64,000 nucleotides of DNA, from assembly GCA_036656615.1 (NCBI GenBank), contig JAVXHY010000006.1, positions 20,452 to 84,451 of the forward strand, given 5' to 3'. The translations under genes and the position numbers were made by a program. Positions 17,325-26,433 of this stretch are shown here, piece by piece; the first letter of the stretch is position 1; every line of letters starts with the position of its first letter. The notes below the pieces were generated by a model that was not told the origin of the DNA, searched no databases, and saw only the letters and a program-made list of their open reading frames with translations. This DNA comes from CAUPWF01 sp036656615 (GTDB taxonomy: Bacteria > Bacillota > Clostridia > Lachnospirales > Lachnospiraceae).

Positions 17325-18986
17325 ATGAAAACAACAGTTGAGAATAAAAGAAGTAGTAAAGTGTATGTGGTAGGCCATAAAAATCCGGATACAGATTCTA
17401 TTTGTTCTGCCATTGCGTATGCAAACTTAAAGCAAAGGATTACAGGAAATGAATACTCCGCCAGACGGGCAGGACCAATAAACGAAGAAACACAGTACGT
17501 ATTAGATCAATTTGGTATTGTGCCACCGGGCTTATTGTCGAATGTACAGGTTCAGGTAAAGGATATGGATCTTTATTGCATTGAGGGAATAGAGAACAAT
17601 ATTTCTATCAAGCAGGCTTGGTCTATTATGAAGGAAACAAATATGAAGACGTTGCCAGTGACCAAAGATCATATGCTAGAGGGTCTGATTACCATTGGAG
17701 ATATCGCAACTTCCTATATGGATGTGTATGATAGCAGGATCCTTGCAGCAGCCAGAACCCAGTATCGTAATATTGTCCAAACTCTGGATGGAACGATAAT
17801 TACCGGGAATGATCATGGGTATTTTCTTACGGGAAAGGTGGCGATTGCAGCTTCTAGTCCTGAATTAATGGAGAATTTTATTGAAAAAGATGATTTGGTC
17901 ATTTTGGGGAATCGATTTGAATCTCAAATCTGCGCATTGCAGATGGAAGCTAGCTGCATGGTAATTTGTCAGGGGGCAGAGATTTCTAAGACAGTAAAAA
18001 AAATGGCACAAGAAAAGAATGTGGTTGTAATTAGTACCCCACATGATACATTCACAGCAGCTAGATTAATTAATCAAAGTATTCCGGTAAAGTATTTTAT
18101 GAGTAAAGATAATTTAGTGACCTTTGGAATGAATGAGTATGTGGATGATATCAAGGATATCATGGCCAAAAAGAGATATCGTGATTTCCCAGTGACAGAT
18201 AGGAATGGACGATTTATAGGATTTATTTCTAGAAGGCGGTTAATGGCAATCCGAAAAAAACAGGTCATTCTAGTGGATCATAATGAAAAATCACAGGCAG
18301 TGGATGGCATTGAGGAAGCGGAAATACAGGAAATAATAGATCATCATAGATTAGGGAGTGTAGAGACAGTAGGACCCGTATATTTTAGAAATCAGCCGGT
18401 TGGATGTACTGCTACCATTGTCTTTCAAATGTATCGAGAAGCGGGAATTGAGATAGAAAAAAAGACAGCCTCATTATTATGTGCAGCTATTATTTCTGAT
18501 ACACTTATGTTCCGTTCCCCTACCTGTACGCCGGTGGATCAAAGCGCAGCAGAAGAGCTGGCAGTGCTTGCAGATATTAACATTGAAAAATTCGCAAGTG
18601 CAATGTTCAATGCAGGAAGTAATTTGAAGAATAAAACAGACAAAGAGATTTTCTATCAGGATTTCAAGAAATTCTCAGTTAATGGAGTTAATTTTGGAGT
18701 GGGGCAAATTAATTCTATGAATGCAGAGGAATTAAATGAAATAAAGTCTAAGTTAAATCCATATATGAAGACTGCACTTTTGGAACAAGGCTTAGATATG
18801 CTTTATTTTATGCTGACCAATATTGTAATGGAGTCTACAGAACTATTGTGCTGTGGAACTGGTGCAAAGGAACAGATTCTAGATGCATTTGATTTGTCTC
18901 AAGATACGGAAATGATAAAACTGACAGGTGTGGTATCTAGAAAGAAACAGTTAATACCTAACTTTGTTGGTTCATTACAACAATAA
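17325..18986 (+). CDS. ppaC: Manganese-dependent inorganic pyrophosphatase with CBS and DRTGG domains
   Basis: Family II (DHH) pyrophosphatase that hydrolyses PPi to phosphate in the cytosol. The 553 residues are longer than the basic ~310-residue enzyme because a regulatory CBS-DRTGG-CBS insert (about residues 75-300) splits the catalytic DHH domain. Motifs seen: HKNPDTDSICSA at residue 18, IIDHHRLGSV near 340, and C-terminal DHHA2 domain. In this subfamily adenine nucleotides are known to regulate activity through the CBS pair. ATG after GGGGA. Confidence 0.93.
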   Translation: MKTTVENKRSSKVYVVGHKNPDTDSICSAIAYANLKQRITGNEYSARRAGPINEETQYVLDQFGIVPPGLLSNVQVQVKDMDLYCIEGIENNISIKQAWSIMKETNMKTLPVTKDHMLEGLITIGDIATSYMDVYDSRILAAARTQYRNIVQTLDGTIITGNDHGYFLTGKVAIAASSPELMENFIEKDDLVILGNRFESQICALQMEASCMVICQGAEISKTVKKMAQEKNVVVISTPHDTFTAARLINQSIPVKYFMSKDNLVTFGMNEYVDDIKDIMAKKRYRDFPVTDRNGRFIGFISRRRLMAIRKKQVILVDHNEKSQAVDGIEEAEIQEIIDHHRLGSVETVGPVYFRNQPVGCTATIVFQMYREAGIEIEKKTASLLCAAIISDTLMFRSPTCTPVDQSAAEELAVLADINIEKFASAMFNAGSNLKNKTDKEIFYQDFKKFSVNGVNFGVGQINSMNAEELNEIKSKLNPYMKTALLEQGLDMLYFMLTNIVMESTELLCCGTGAKEQILDAFDLSQDTEMIKLTGVVSRKKQLIPNFVGSLQQ

Positions 18987-19013
18987 AATTCAATAGGAAA
19001 GAAGGATTACGTT

Positions 19014-19583
19014 ATGGGAAAACAAATATGGAAACCAGGTAATATGCTGTATCCACTTCCAACTATTATGGTAAGTGCAGCTGATAAGGAAAAAAAAGCA
19101 AATATTATTACCGTTGGCTGGACGGGAACAGTGTGTTCTGATCCTGCTATGTTATATGTATCAATCCGACCGGAACGATATACCTATCATATGATTAAAG
19201 AAACGGGAGAATTTGTTGTCAATCTAACGACGGAAGATTTGGCATTTGCTACAGATTACTGTGGAGTGAAATCAGGACAAGAAGTGGATAAATGGAAAGA
19301 AATGAGCCTTACCAAAGGCCAGGCAAGTAAGCTTTCTTATGCACCTATTATTGAAGAAAGTCCTGTGAATTTAGAGTGCAAGGTTGTAGAAATAAAAGAA
19401 CTTGGATCTCATCATATGTTCTTGGCAGAGGTTGTTGCAGTACAGGTAAGTGATATATATATGAATGAGAATGGCAAGTTTGTATTAAATGATTCCAAGC
19501 TTTTGACTTACTCACATGGGGAGTATTGGGGATTGGGTAAACAAATTGGAACATTTGGTTATAGTGTTCGTAAGAAAAAATAA
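19014..19583 (+). CDS. Flavin reductase family protein (FMN-binding)
   Basis: A 189-residue flavin-binding split-barrel protein. The pattern PLPTIMVSAADKEKKANIITVGWTGTVCSDP, then SIRPERYTYHMIKETGEFVVNL, matches the flavin reductase-like/FlaRed family in anaerobes. It may reduce flavins or act as a small flavoprotein electron carrier. It follows the pyrophosphatase by 27 bases and converges on a MATE exporter gene. The substrate cannot be deduced. Confidence 0.88.
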   Translation: MGKQIWKPGNMLYPLPTIMVSAADKEKKANIITVGWTGTVCSDPAMLYVSIRPERYTYHMIKETGEFVVNLTTEDLAFATDYCGVKSGQEVDKWKEMSLTKGQASKLSYAPIIEESPVNLECKVVEIKELGSHHMFLAEVVAVQVSDIYMNENGKFVLNDSKLLTYSHGEYWGLGKQIGTFGYSVRKKK

Positions 19584-19613
19584 GATACTCTGTTATGATT
19601 AACAGAGCATCTT
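19582..19613. terminator. Bidirectional terminator between flavin reductase and MATE genes
   Basis: CTCTGTTA/TAACAGAG plus outer AAGAT/ATCTT form one long stem with a four-base loop. It includes the stop codons of both genes (19581-19583 and 19599-19601) and is followed by a TGATTTT tract on the plus strand. Confidence 0.75.
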
Positions 19614-20960
19614 GATTTTCAATCGATAAATTCTTTTAAGCAGCAGAGTGGACAATAATGCTGCAATTACTTCTGCAATAGGAAGGGACCACCAGACCAT
19701 ATTCAGACCAAAGAATGTGGCAAATAGAAATGCAATTGGTAAAATAATAATAAGCTGGCGAATGGCAGATATAATTAAGCTATACATACCATTTCCAAGA
19801 GCCTGAAAGATTGCACTGCAGACAATGCTGTAACCGGCAAATAAGAAACTCAGACTAATAATACGCAGCGAGGGGACACCAATTTTCATCATATGTGCAG
19901 AAGCATCAAACATGCGAAGTAATGTATTTGGAATGGTTTGTAATAAAACCAATCCAATAGTCATGATTCCAAGTGCCATACCGATGCCTAGCTTGAGAGA
20001 ATTGGTAATTCTCTTTTGGCTTTTCGCACCATAATTAAAAGCTACTATGGGTATGAGCCCATTGCATAGACCAAAGACGGGCATAAAGACAAAGCTTTGG
20101 AGCTTAAAATACACTCCGAATACAGCTGCTGCTGTGGATGAGAACATAAGTAATATGCGATTCATTCCAAAGGTCATTACAGAACCAATCGCTTGCATGA
20201 TAATAGAAGGAATCCCAATTTTGTATATATTTTTAATGGTTTGTGGACATGGACGAAAGTGCATCAGATTAATATCCAACTCTTTGTTTTTCTTAATATT
20301 AAAGTAAATAGACATACAAACTGCAATTAACTGACCAATTACAGTTGCAATGGCCGCACCAGCTACCTCCAGTCTTGGAAAACCGAATAGACCAAAAATC
20401 AAAATCGGGTCTAATATAATATTAATGATAGCACCGGTTCCCTGGGTAATCATATTGTAGATGGTTTTTCCTGTAGACTGCATTAAACGTTCTAAGGTAA
20501 TCTGCATAAAAATTCCAAAGGAAACAATGGTTATGATTAACATGTACTGAGTTCCATATTTAACGATTGTTGGATTGCTTGTTTGGGTCGTGAAAAAATA
20601 ATGGGAGCATAAAAGCCCGGCAAATGCAAAAACAAGATAACTCATAAAACCAAGGAAAATTCCGTTTTTAGCAACGGTATTGGCATCTTCAAACTTTCGT
20701 TCACCTAAAAATCTAGAAGTTAGTGCATTGATACCTACTCCAGTTCCGGCGGCGACGGCAATCATTAGATTTTGGACAGGAAATGCAAGTGACACAGCGG
20801 TCAGGGCATCTTCACTAAGTTTGGCTACAAAAATACTATCGACAATATTGTATAATGCTTGTACAAGCATGGACAAAATCATAGGCAGTGACATGGTGAT
20901 TAATAACTTGGGAATAGGCATAACTCCCATTTTGTTTTCTTTTCTAACTTTTTCAGACAT
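19599..20960 (-). CDS. MATE family efflux transporter
   Basis: A 453-residue inner-membrane protein with about 12 helices, of the MATE family that exports cationic drugs or metabolites by Na+ or H+ antiport. The N-terminal IPKLLITMSLPMILSMLVQALYNIVDSIFVA segment and internal repeat are diagnostic for the DinF/NorM-like group. The ATG follows AGGAGGTTTTAAA. The function in this strain, drug resistance or metabolite export, is not visible. Confidence 0.93.
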   Translation of the reverse strand: MSEKVRKENKMGVMPIPKLLITMSLPMILSMLVQALYNIVDSIFVAKLSEDALTAVSLAFPVQNLMIAVAAGTGVGINALTSRFLGERKFEDANTVAKNGIFLGFMSYLVFAFAGLLCSHYFFTTQTSNPTIVKYGTQYMLIITIVSFGIFMQITLERLMQSTGKTIYNMITQGTGAIINIILDPILIFGLFGFPRLEVAGAAIATVIGQLIAVCMSIYFNIKKNKELDINLMHFRPCPQTIKNIYKIGIPSIIMQAIGSVMTFGMNRILLMFSSTAAAVFGVYFKLQSFVFMPVFGLCNGLIPIVAFNYGAKSQKRITNSLKLGIGMALGIMTIGLVLLQTIPNTLLRMFDASAHMMKIGVPSLRIISLSFLFAGYSIVCSAIFQALGNGMYSLIISAIRQLIIILPIAFLFATFFGLNMVWWSLPIAEVIAALLSTLLLKRIYRLKIKMLC

Positions 20961-21108
20961 TTTAAAACCTCCTTATAACGAAACTCTTACAGCATATCAC
21001 TTTTAAAACAGAATGGCAATATTTAGATGTTTGATTTTTGCATGACCCACTTATTGCTACATACATATATATAGATATGGGTAAAAAGAGAAGCCGGGTT
21101 AAAAGTAT

Positions 21109-21843
21109 ATGAAGAAGGAAAAGAGAAGAAAATTAAAATATGATGTTATTTTATTTTTAATGGGAACGGTACTTGTGGTGTCTTTCGTATGCTTGGATTA
21201 TTTGTATCAAATACCGAAAGGTGGGGCGGATATTTCTAAAACATACGAACATGCGGTACGGTATGTAAATGCAAGTGTTCAGACGGAATCACCAAAGGTA
21301 GCAATTACATTTGATGATGGACCCAATGCACAGCATACACCAAGATTATTGGAGGAATTAAGTAAACGTGGTGTGAAGGCCACCTTTTTCTTAATTGGAA
21401 TGAATGCGAAGACAAATCGGGAACTGGTATTACAAATGTATCAGGAAGGTCATTTGATTGGGAATCATACCTATCATCATGTGGAAATCACAAAAATATC
21501 GAATGCAGAGGCCTTACAGGAATTACAAACTACTAGTGATTTAATTGAAGAGATTACAGGAGAGGGGACTGAATTTATGCGTCCACCTTTTGGCTTGTGG
21601 CAAAAGGGATTAGAAATGGAATTGAGTATTTTTCCTGTTATGTGGACGATAGATCCCTTGGATTGGACAACGGAAAACACAGATGAAATTGTGAATAAAG
21701 TAGTGACGGAAGTAAAAGAAGATGATATTATTCTTTTGCATGATTGTTATGAAAGTTCAGTGGATGCGGCGGTTCGCATTATTGATATACTGCAAAAAGA
21801 AGGATACGAATTTGTGACAGTAGATGAGTTGGTCTTAAAATAG
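21109..21843 (+). CDS. Polysaccharide deacetylase family protein, membrane-anchored
   Basis: A 244-residue protein with an N-terminal signal anchor (hydrophobic residues about 12-28 after a Lys/Arg-rich start) and an extracytoplasmic NodB domain. Catalytic motifs are present: TFDDGP (metal-binding Asp pair), H-T-Y-H-H (two metal His), RPPFG, DPLDW and LLHD. It probably removes N-acetyl groups from peptidoglycan or another cell-wall polymer. The ribosome site is weak. tcdA starts 10 bases after it. Confidence 0.92.
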   Translation: MKKEKRRKLKYDVILFLMGTVLVVSFVCLDYLYQIPKGGADISKTYEHAVRYVNASVQTESPKVAITFDDGPNAQHTPRLLEELSKRGVKATFFLIGMNAKTNRELVLQMYQEGHLIGNHTYHHVEITKISNAEALQELQTTSDLIEEITGEGTEFMRPPFGLWQKGLEMELSIFPVMWTIDPLDWTTENTDEIVNKVVTEVKEDDIILLHDCYESSVDAAVRIIDILQKEGYEFVTVDELVLK

Positions 21844-21853
21844 GAGCATAGAT

Positions 21854-22597
21854 ATGACAGAGGAATTTTCAAGAACAGAATTATTGTTAGGAACAGAGAA
21901 GTTAGAACTATTGAATCAATCTACAGTTTTAGTATTTGGTGTCGGAGGAGTAGGATCGCACTGTATTGAGGCTTTGGCTAGAAGTGGAATTGGAAAGCTT
22001 ATATTAGTGGATAATGATACCGTTTCACTTAGCAATATCAATCGACAGTCTATTGCATATCACAGTACGGTTGGGCGGTACAAAACACAAATTATGAAAG
22101 AACGTATTGCAGATATTTGCAGTCGTATTGAAGTGCATACTCACGAAACTTTTGTTTTGCAAAATCAGGCAGAATCCTTGATTACAAATGATTTGGATTA
22201 TATTGTAGATGCTATTGATACGGTAACTGCCAAGCTTGCTATTGCAGAACTTGCACTAAAGCGAGGGATACCATTGATCAGTAGCATGGGAACGGGAAAT
22301 AAGCTGCATCCTGAGCTGTTTGAAATTACGGATATTTCTAAGACAGAAGTATGTCCACTTTGTAAGGTTATGAGAAGGGAATTAAAAGCTAGGGGAATCT
22401 ATCATTTACCAGTTCTGTATTCCAAAGAAAAGCCAATCAAGGTATCTCTTTTGAAACCAGAAGACAAGGCAGAAAAGAAACACTCCTTACCCGGGAGTAT
22501 TGCATTCGTCCCACCAGTAGCGGGACTTTTGATTGCAGGAGAAGTTGTTCGGAATTTAACCAAATCACATACGTTACATGACGGTGTGAGCCAATAG
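21854..22597 (+). CDS. tcdA: tRNA threonylcarbamoyladenosine dehydratase
   Basis: E1-like ThiF/MoeB family enzyme that uses ATP to cyclise the threonylcarbamoyl side chain of t6A37 in tRNA. The 247 residues have the adenylate-binding VFGVGGVGSHCIEALARSGIG motif near residue 29, DNDTVSLSNINRQ, and a CPLC cysteine pair typical of the TcdA/CsdL group. ATG follows TAGGAGCATAG. It is tightly packed between the deacetylase and rarA. Confidence 0.93.
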   Translation: MTEEFSRTELLLGTEKLELLNQSTVLVFGVGGVGSHCIEALARSGIGKLILVDNDTVSLSNINRQSIAYHSTVGRYKTQIMKERIADICSRIEVHTHETFVLQNQAESLITNDLDYIVDAIDTVTAKLAIAELALKRGIPLISSMGTGNKLHPELFEITDISKTEVCPLCKVMRRELKARGIYHLPVLYSKEKPIKVSLLKPEDKAEKKHSLPGSIAFVPPVAGLLIAGEVVRNLTKSHTLHDGVSQ

Positions 22598-22612
22598 TAA
22601 AAGAGGAATAAA

Positions 22613-23935
22613 ATGGATTTATTTGATTATGTACGAGAGACAAAGATGGACAAAGAATCACCGCTGGCTTCTAGACTGAGACCGAAAACCCTAGATGAAG
22701 TAGTGGGACAGCAGCATATTATTGGAAAAGATAAATTATTATATCGGGCTATTTTGGCGGATAAAATAAGCTCTATTATCTTTTATGGACCACCTGGAAC
22801 AGGAAAAACTACTTTGGCTAAGGTAATTGCCAATACTACAAGTGCACAATTTAAGCAAATTAATGCTACTTCTTCGGGGAAAAAAGATATGGAAGAGGTG
22901 GTAAAGGAAGCAAAGAATAATTTGGGTATGTACGGGAAGAAAACGATTTTATTTGTAGATGAAATCCATCGGTTTAATAAGGCACAGCAGGATTATTTAT
23001 TACCCTTTGTAGAAGATGGAACACTTATCTTAATAGGTGCAACCACAGAAAATCCGTATTTTGAAGTAAATGGAGCTTTAATTTCCCGTTCCAATGTATT
23101 TGAACTAAAGTCTTTAGAGAAGGAAGATATCAAAATTCTTTTGCAAAGAGCAGTATATGATAAAGAAAATGGAATGGGAAGTTATCAGGCAGAAATAGAG
23201 GAAGATGCACTGGACTTCTTAGCAGATATAGCGGGTGGAGATGCCAGAAATGCACTTAATGCTATTGAACTGGGAATTATGACCACACAAAGGAGTGCAG
23301 ATAAAAAGATCCATATTACATTGGATGTTGCTTCAGAGTGTATTCAAAAGCGAGTGATGCGTTATGATAAGATGGGAGATAATCATTATGATACGATTTC
23401 TGCATTTATCAAAAGTCTGCGGGGATCAGATCCAGATGCAGCTGTGTATTATTTGGCAAAAATGTTGTATGCAGGAGAAGATATTAAGTTTATAGCAAGA
23501 CGGATTATGATTAGTGCATCCGAGGACGTGGGCAATGCAGATCCAAGGGCTTTGAGTGTTGCTGTTGCAGCTTCACAGGCGGTAGAGCGAATTGGAATGC
23601 CGGAAGCACAGATTATTTTAGCACAGGCCGTTACTTATGTGGCTTCTGCACCAAAAAGTAATGCCGCATATCTTGCGATAGCGGCTGCAATGGAGCATGT
23701 GAAAAATTATAGTACAACTGTTCCTGCTCATTTACAGGACGCTCATTATAAAGGTTCAAAAGACTTAGGACATGGTGTGGGATATCAGTATGCCCATGAT
23801 TATCCAAATCATTATGTAAAGCAGCAGTATCTGCCAAACGAAATCAAAGATGCTGTTTTCTATAATCCTACAGAAATGGGATATGAAGAAACCATCAAAA
23901 ATCATTTAGATAACATAAAAAAGGAAAGTAAGTAA
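22613..23935 (+). CDS. rarA: Replication-associated recombination protein RarA (MgsA)
   Basis: AAA+ ATPase of the clamp-loader clade that acts at stalled replication forks. The 440 residues show SRLRPKTLDEVVGQQH, Walker A YGPPGTGKTT (about residue 58), Walker B FVDEIHRFNKAQQD, and the C-terminal oligomerisation domain ending in YKGSKDLGHG. It lies 15 bases after tcdA and converges, with no gap, on the DUF4364 gene, whose stop is adjacent. Confidence 0.95.
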   Translation: MDLFDYVRETKMDKESPLASRLRPKTLDEVVGQQHIIGKDKLLYRAILADKISSIIFYGPPGTGKTTLAKVIANTTSAQFKQINATSSGKKDMEEVVKEAKNNLGMYGKKTILFVDEIHRFNKAQQDYLLPFVEDGTLILIGATTENPYFEVNGALISRSNVFELKSLEKEDIKILLQRAVYDKENGMGSYQAEIEEDALDFLADIAGGDARNALNAIELGIMTTQRSADKKIHITLDVASECIQKRVMRYDKMGDNHYDTISAFIKSLRGSDPDAAVYYLAKMLYAGEDIKFIARRIMISASEDVGNADPRALSVAVAASQAVERIGMPEAQIILAQAVTYVASAPKSNAAYLAIAAAMEHVKNYSTTVPAHLQDAHYKGSKDLGHGVGYQYAHDYPNHYVKQQYLPNEIKDAVFYNPTEMGYEETIKNHLDNIKKESK

Positions 23936-24448
23936 TTATAGTAATTCCTTCATAAGGTAAGCATATATATCCTGATTTTTTAGATTCCAATTATTGATGA
24001 TTGCTTCTGCCTCACGTAAGTTGGGAACATTAATGGTTATATTTATTATGTCGGACCCATTTTCCTGGATCTGACAGCATACCGAGTACTCGTGATTACT
24101 ATTGCGAAAATAGTTTGCCTTTACGGAGCTCTCCTCTTTAAATGCAAATTGTTTTTCCTTTAGGAATGCATCAATATCTTGGCGGATGGCAGGTGGAAGT
24201 TTGTTTTGGAAATATTGAATCGTTTCTAGACCTTCTTCGGATAATTTATATAAAGAGCGATGATGTGTATTTTCCACCTTGATAAGATTGGAATCGGTCA
24301 TTTCGCTAATTGCCTGTTGAAGCGTAAAATAATTGGTATAGCCTTTCAATAAAATAAAGTCAAAAATCTGTGCACCTGTGAGTGGAAAATCCACTTTTTG
24401 CAACATATATAACACGATTAATTTATAAAGAGTGAATGTTTCGGACAT
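23936..24448 (-). CDS. DUF4364 family protein (winged-helix-like)
   Basis: A 170-residue soluble protein conserved in Clostridia. The N-terminal half looks like a winged helix-turn-helix (ALTGAQIFDFILLKGYTNYFTLQQAISEMTDSNLI-type pattern, about residues 20-60), suggesting a DNA-binding regulator of PadR/MarR-like shape. The ATG at 24448 is preferred: GAAAGG is 9 bases upstream of it and would touch the in-frame ATG at 24457. Targets unknown. Confidence 0.85.
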   Translation of the reverse strand: MSETFTLYKLIVLYMLQKVDFPLTGAQIFDFILLKGYTNYFTLQQAISEMTDSNLIKVENTHHRSLYKLSEEGLETIQYFQNKLPPAIRQDIDAFLKEKQFAFKEESSVKANYFRNSNHEYSVCCQIQENGSDIINITINVPNLREAEAIINNWNLKNQDIYAYLMKELL

Positions 24449-24702
24449 GATTTTCATCCTTTCTATAGTGAAAAAGCATACGTTAGGGTTGCTAATATCA
24501 TACCATTCTTACGAAATCAAGTCAAATAGCTTGTTATAAGCAAAAAGACAGAATCAGACCATAGAAAAGATTACTTAAAAAAGTACTTTCTATTTCAGAA
24601 AAAATAGTGTATAATATGGCATATCTTAAGTTAGTCATATCTGACTGAACATTCCCGCAATATGAAATTATGAAGGAAGCAACACAGAAAGGAAATAAAT
24701 AT

Positions 24703-26028
24703 ATGAAAGAAAAATATGAATCATTACCTCTGGCTTCATTAAAAGAACTGGCAAAGGCAAGAGACTTAAAAGGAATTTCAACTATGAAAAAGGCCGAATT
24801 AATTGAATTAATGCTAGAAAAAGATGAAAAAGACAATGTAATTCAGGCAAAAGAAGAGGTAAAAAATGAAAAAATTGGAACAGGGGATATTGATCAGTTA
24901 GACAGCGGTATGACAGCTCATGGTATTTTAGAAGTATTGCCAGATGGATATGGCTTTATTCGATGTGCTAATTATTTGCCGGGAGAGAATGATGTATATG
25001 TTTCACCTTCTCAAATCCGCAGATTTAATCTAAAAACAGGGGATATTGTATCAGGTAATACTAGAGTCAAGACCCAATCTGAAAAATTTAGTGCACTTTT
25101 ATATTTGACAAAGATCAATGGGATACGCCCATCAGAAGCAGTGAATCGCTGTAATTTTGAAGATATGACCCCTATTTTTCCAAATGAAAGATTACGGTTA
25201 GAAAGTGTGGACAGTACAACGGCTATGCGAATTGTGGACTTGCTGTCTCCAATTGGGAAAGGCCAGCGTGGAATGATTGTATCTCCCCCAAAAGCAGGTA
25301 AAACCACTTTGTTAAAGGATGTAGCACTTTCTGTACGAAAGAGTAATCCGGAAATGCATTTGTTAATTCTACTCATTGATGAACGTCCGGAAGAAGTAAC
25401 GGATATTAAAGAATCCATTGGTGGAGATAATGTGGAAGTTATCTATTCTACTTTTGATGAATTACCAGAACATCATAAGCGAGTATCTGAAATGGTAATC
25501 GAGCGTGCAAAACGTTTGGTTGAACATAAAAAAGATGTTATGATTTTGTTAGACAGTATTACACGTCTTGCCAGAGCTTATAATTTAACGGTTCCACCAA
25601 GTGGCAGAACCTTGTCTGGAGGTCTTGATCCTGCAGCTCTTCATATGCCAAAGCGATTTTTCGGAGCAGCTAGAAATATGAGAGAAGGCGGAAGTCTTAC
25701 TATTTTATCGACAGCACTTGTAGATACAGGAAGTAAAATGGACGATGTAATATATGAAGAATTTAAAGGAACGGGTAACATGGAGTTAGTATTGGATCGA
25801 AAACTTCAGGAAAAAAGAGTGTTCCCAGCTATTGATATTCCAAAATCAGGGACAAGAAGAGAAGATTTACTTTTGAGTAAGGACGAACAAGAGGCGGTTT
25901 ATATTATAAGAAAAGCGCTGAATGGTATGAAGACAGATGAGGCAGTAGACAGCATTTTAAATATGTTTACCAGAACGAAAAATAATATGGAATTGGTTCA
26001 AATGGTAAAAAAACAAAAATTCATATAG
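24703..26028 (+). CDS. rho: Transcription termination factor Rho
   Basis: Hexameric RNA-dependent ATPase that ends transcription. The 441 residues have an N-terminal SAP-like domain (LASLKELAKARDLKG), the cold-shock RNA-binding domain (GILEVLPDGYGFIRC, about residues 70-130), Walker A SPPKAGKTTLLKD and the Q/R loops LARAYN...GRTLSGG. The ATG at 24703 follows AGAAAGGAAATAAATAT; the earlier ATG at 24670 has no ribosome site. A TATAAT box at 24610-24615 is the likely -10. First gene of the rho-rpmE-DUF1385-prmC-prfA cluster. Confidence 0.97.
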   Translation: MKEKYESLPLASLKELAKARDLKGISTMKKAELIELMLEKDEKDNVIQAKEEVKNEKIGTGDIDQLDSGMTAHGILEVLPDGYGFIRCANYLPGENDVYVSPSQIRRFNLKTGDIVSGNTRVKTQSEKFSALLYLTKINGIRPSEAVNRCNFEDMTPIFPNERLRLESVDSTTAMRIVDLLSPIGKGQRGMIVSPPKAGKTTLLKDVALSVRKSNPEMHLLILLIDERPEEVTDIKESIGGDNVEVIYSTFDELPEHHKRVSEMVIERAKRLVEHKKDVMILLDSITRLARAYNLTVPPSGRTLSGGLDPAALHMPKRFFGAARNMREGGSLTILSTALVDTGSKMDDVIYEEFKGTGNMELVLDRKLQEKRVFPAIDIPKSGTRREDLLLSKDEQEAVYIIRKALNGMKTDEAVDSILNMFTRTKNNMELVQMVKKQKFI

Positions 26029-26034
26029 ATATGC

Positions 26035-26063
26035 TTGCAAATCCATAATTGGTATGGTACAAT
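26035..26063 (+). promoter_or_regulatory. Promoter of rpmE
   Basis: TTGCAA (26035-26040) and TACAAT (26058-26063) with 17-base spacing, directly after the rho stop. Confidence 0.75.
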
Positions 26064-26068
26064 TAGAA

Positions 26069-26125
26069 AGCTGTTCAAGAGACAAATTCGTTGTGGAGAC
26101 GATACAGCTCCACGTAGTATAATAA
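26069..26125 (+). promoter_or_regulatory. Structured rpmE leader, candidate L31 autoregulatory element
   Basis: The untranslated leader holds GTGGAG/CTCCAC (26093-26098 with 26108-26113) and an overlapping alternative AGCTGT/ACAGCT (26069-26074 with 26104-26109). The two stems share bases and could be mutually exclusive. Ribosomal protein L31 leaders are known in several bacterial groups; this is a context-based guess. Confidence 0.4.
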
Positions 26126-26140
26126 TAAAGAGGTGAAATC

Positions 26141-26344
26141 ATGAGAGAAGGAATACATCCAGAGTATCATCAAGCTACAGTAACTTGTAACTGTGGGAAT
26201 ACATTTGAGACTGGTTCTACTAACAAAAGCATACATGTAGAAATCTGTTCTAAGTGTCATCCATTCTACACAGGACAACAAAAAGCTGCTCAAGCTCGTG
26301 GTCGTGTTGATAAGTTTAACAAGAAATACGGAATTCAGGAATAA
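26141..26344 (+). CDS. rpmE: 50S ribosomal protein L31
   Basis: A 67-residue ribosomal protein of the zinc-containing (C+) L31 type, with cysteines in TCNCG and ICSKCHPFYTG that bind zinc. The HPFYTG motif and basic C-terminus are characteristic. AAGAGGTG precedes the ATG. It has its own promoter and a strong terminator, so it is a single-gene unit inside the translation cluster. Confidence 0.98.
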   Translation: MREGIHPEYHQATVTCNCGNTFETGSTNKSIHVEICSKCHPFYTGQQKAAQARGRVDKFNKKYGIQE

Positions 26345-26358
26345 TAGAGTTCAGTAAA

Positions 26359-26394
26359 CGAACCTCGTGACTGCGTCACGGGGTTCGTTTAAGT
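26359..26394 (+). terminator. Rho-independent terminator after rpmE
   Basis: CGAACCTCGTGAC pairs with GTCACGGGGTTCG (one G-U pair) around a TGC loop, followed by TTT. GC-rich, well formed. Confidence 0.88.
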
Positions 26395-26433
26395 TCAATA
26401 CAATTCGAGACAGACAGTATGAAAGGGAAGTAT

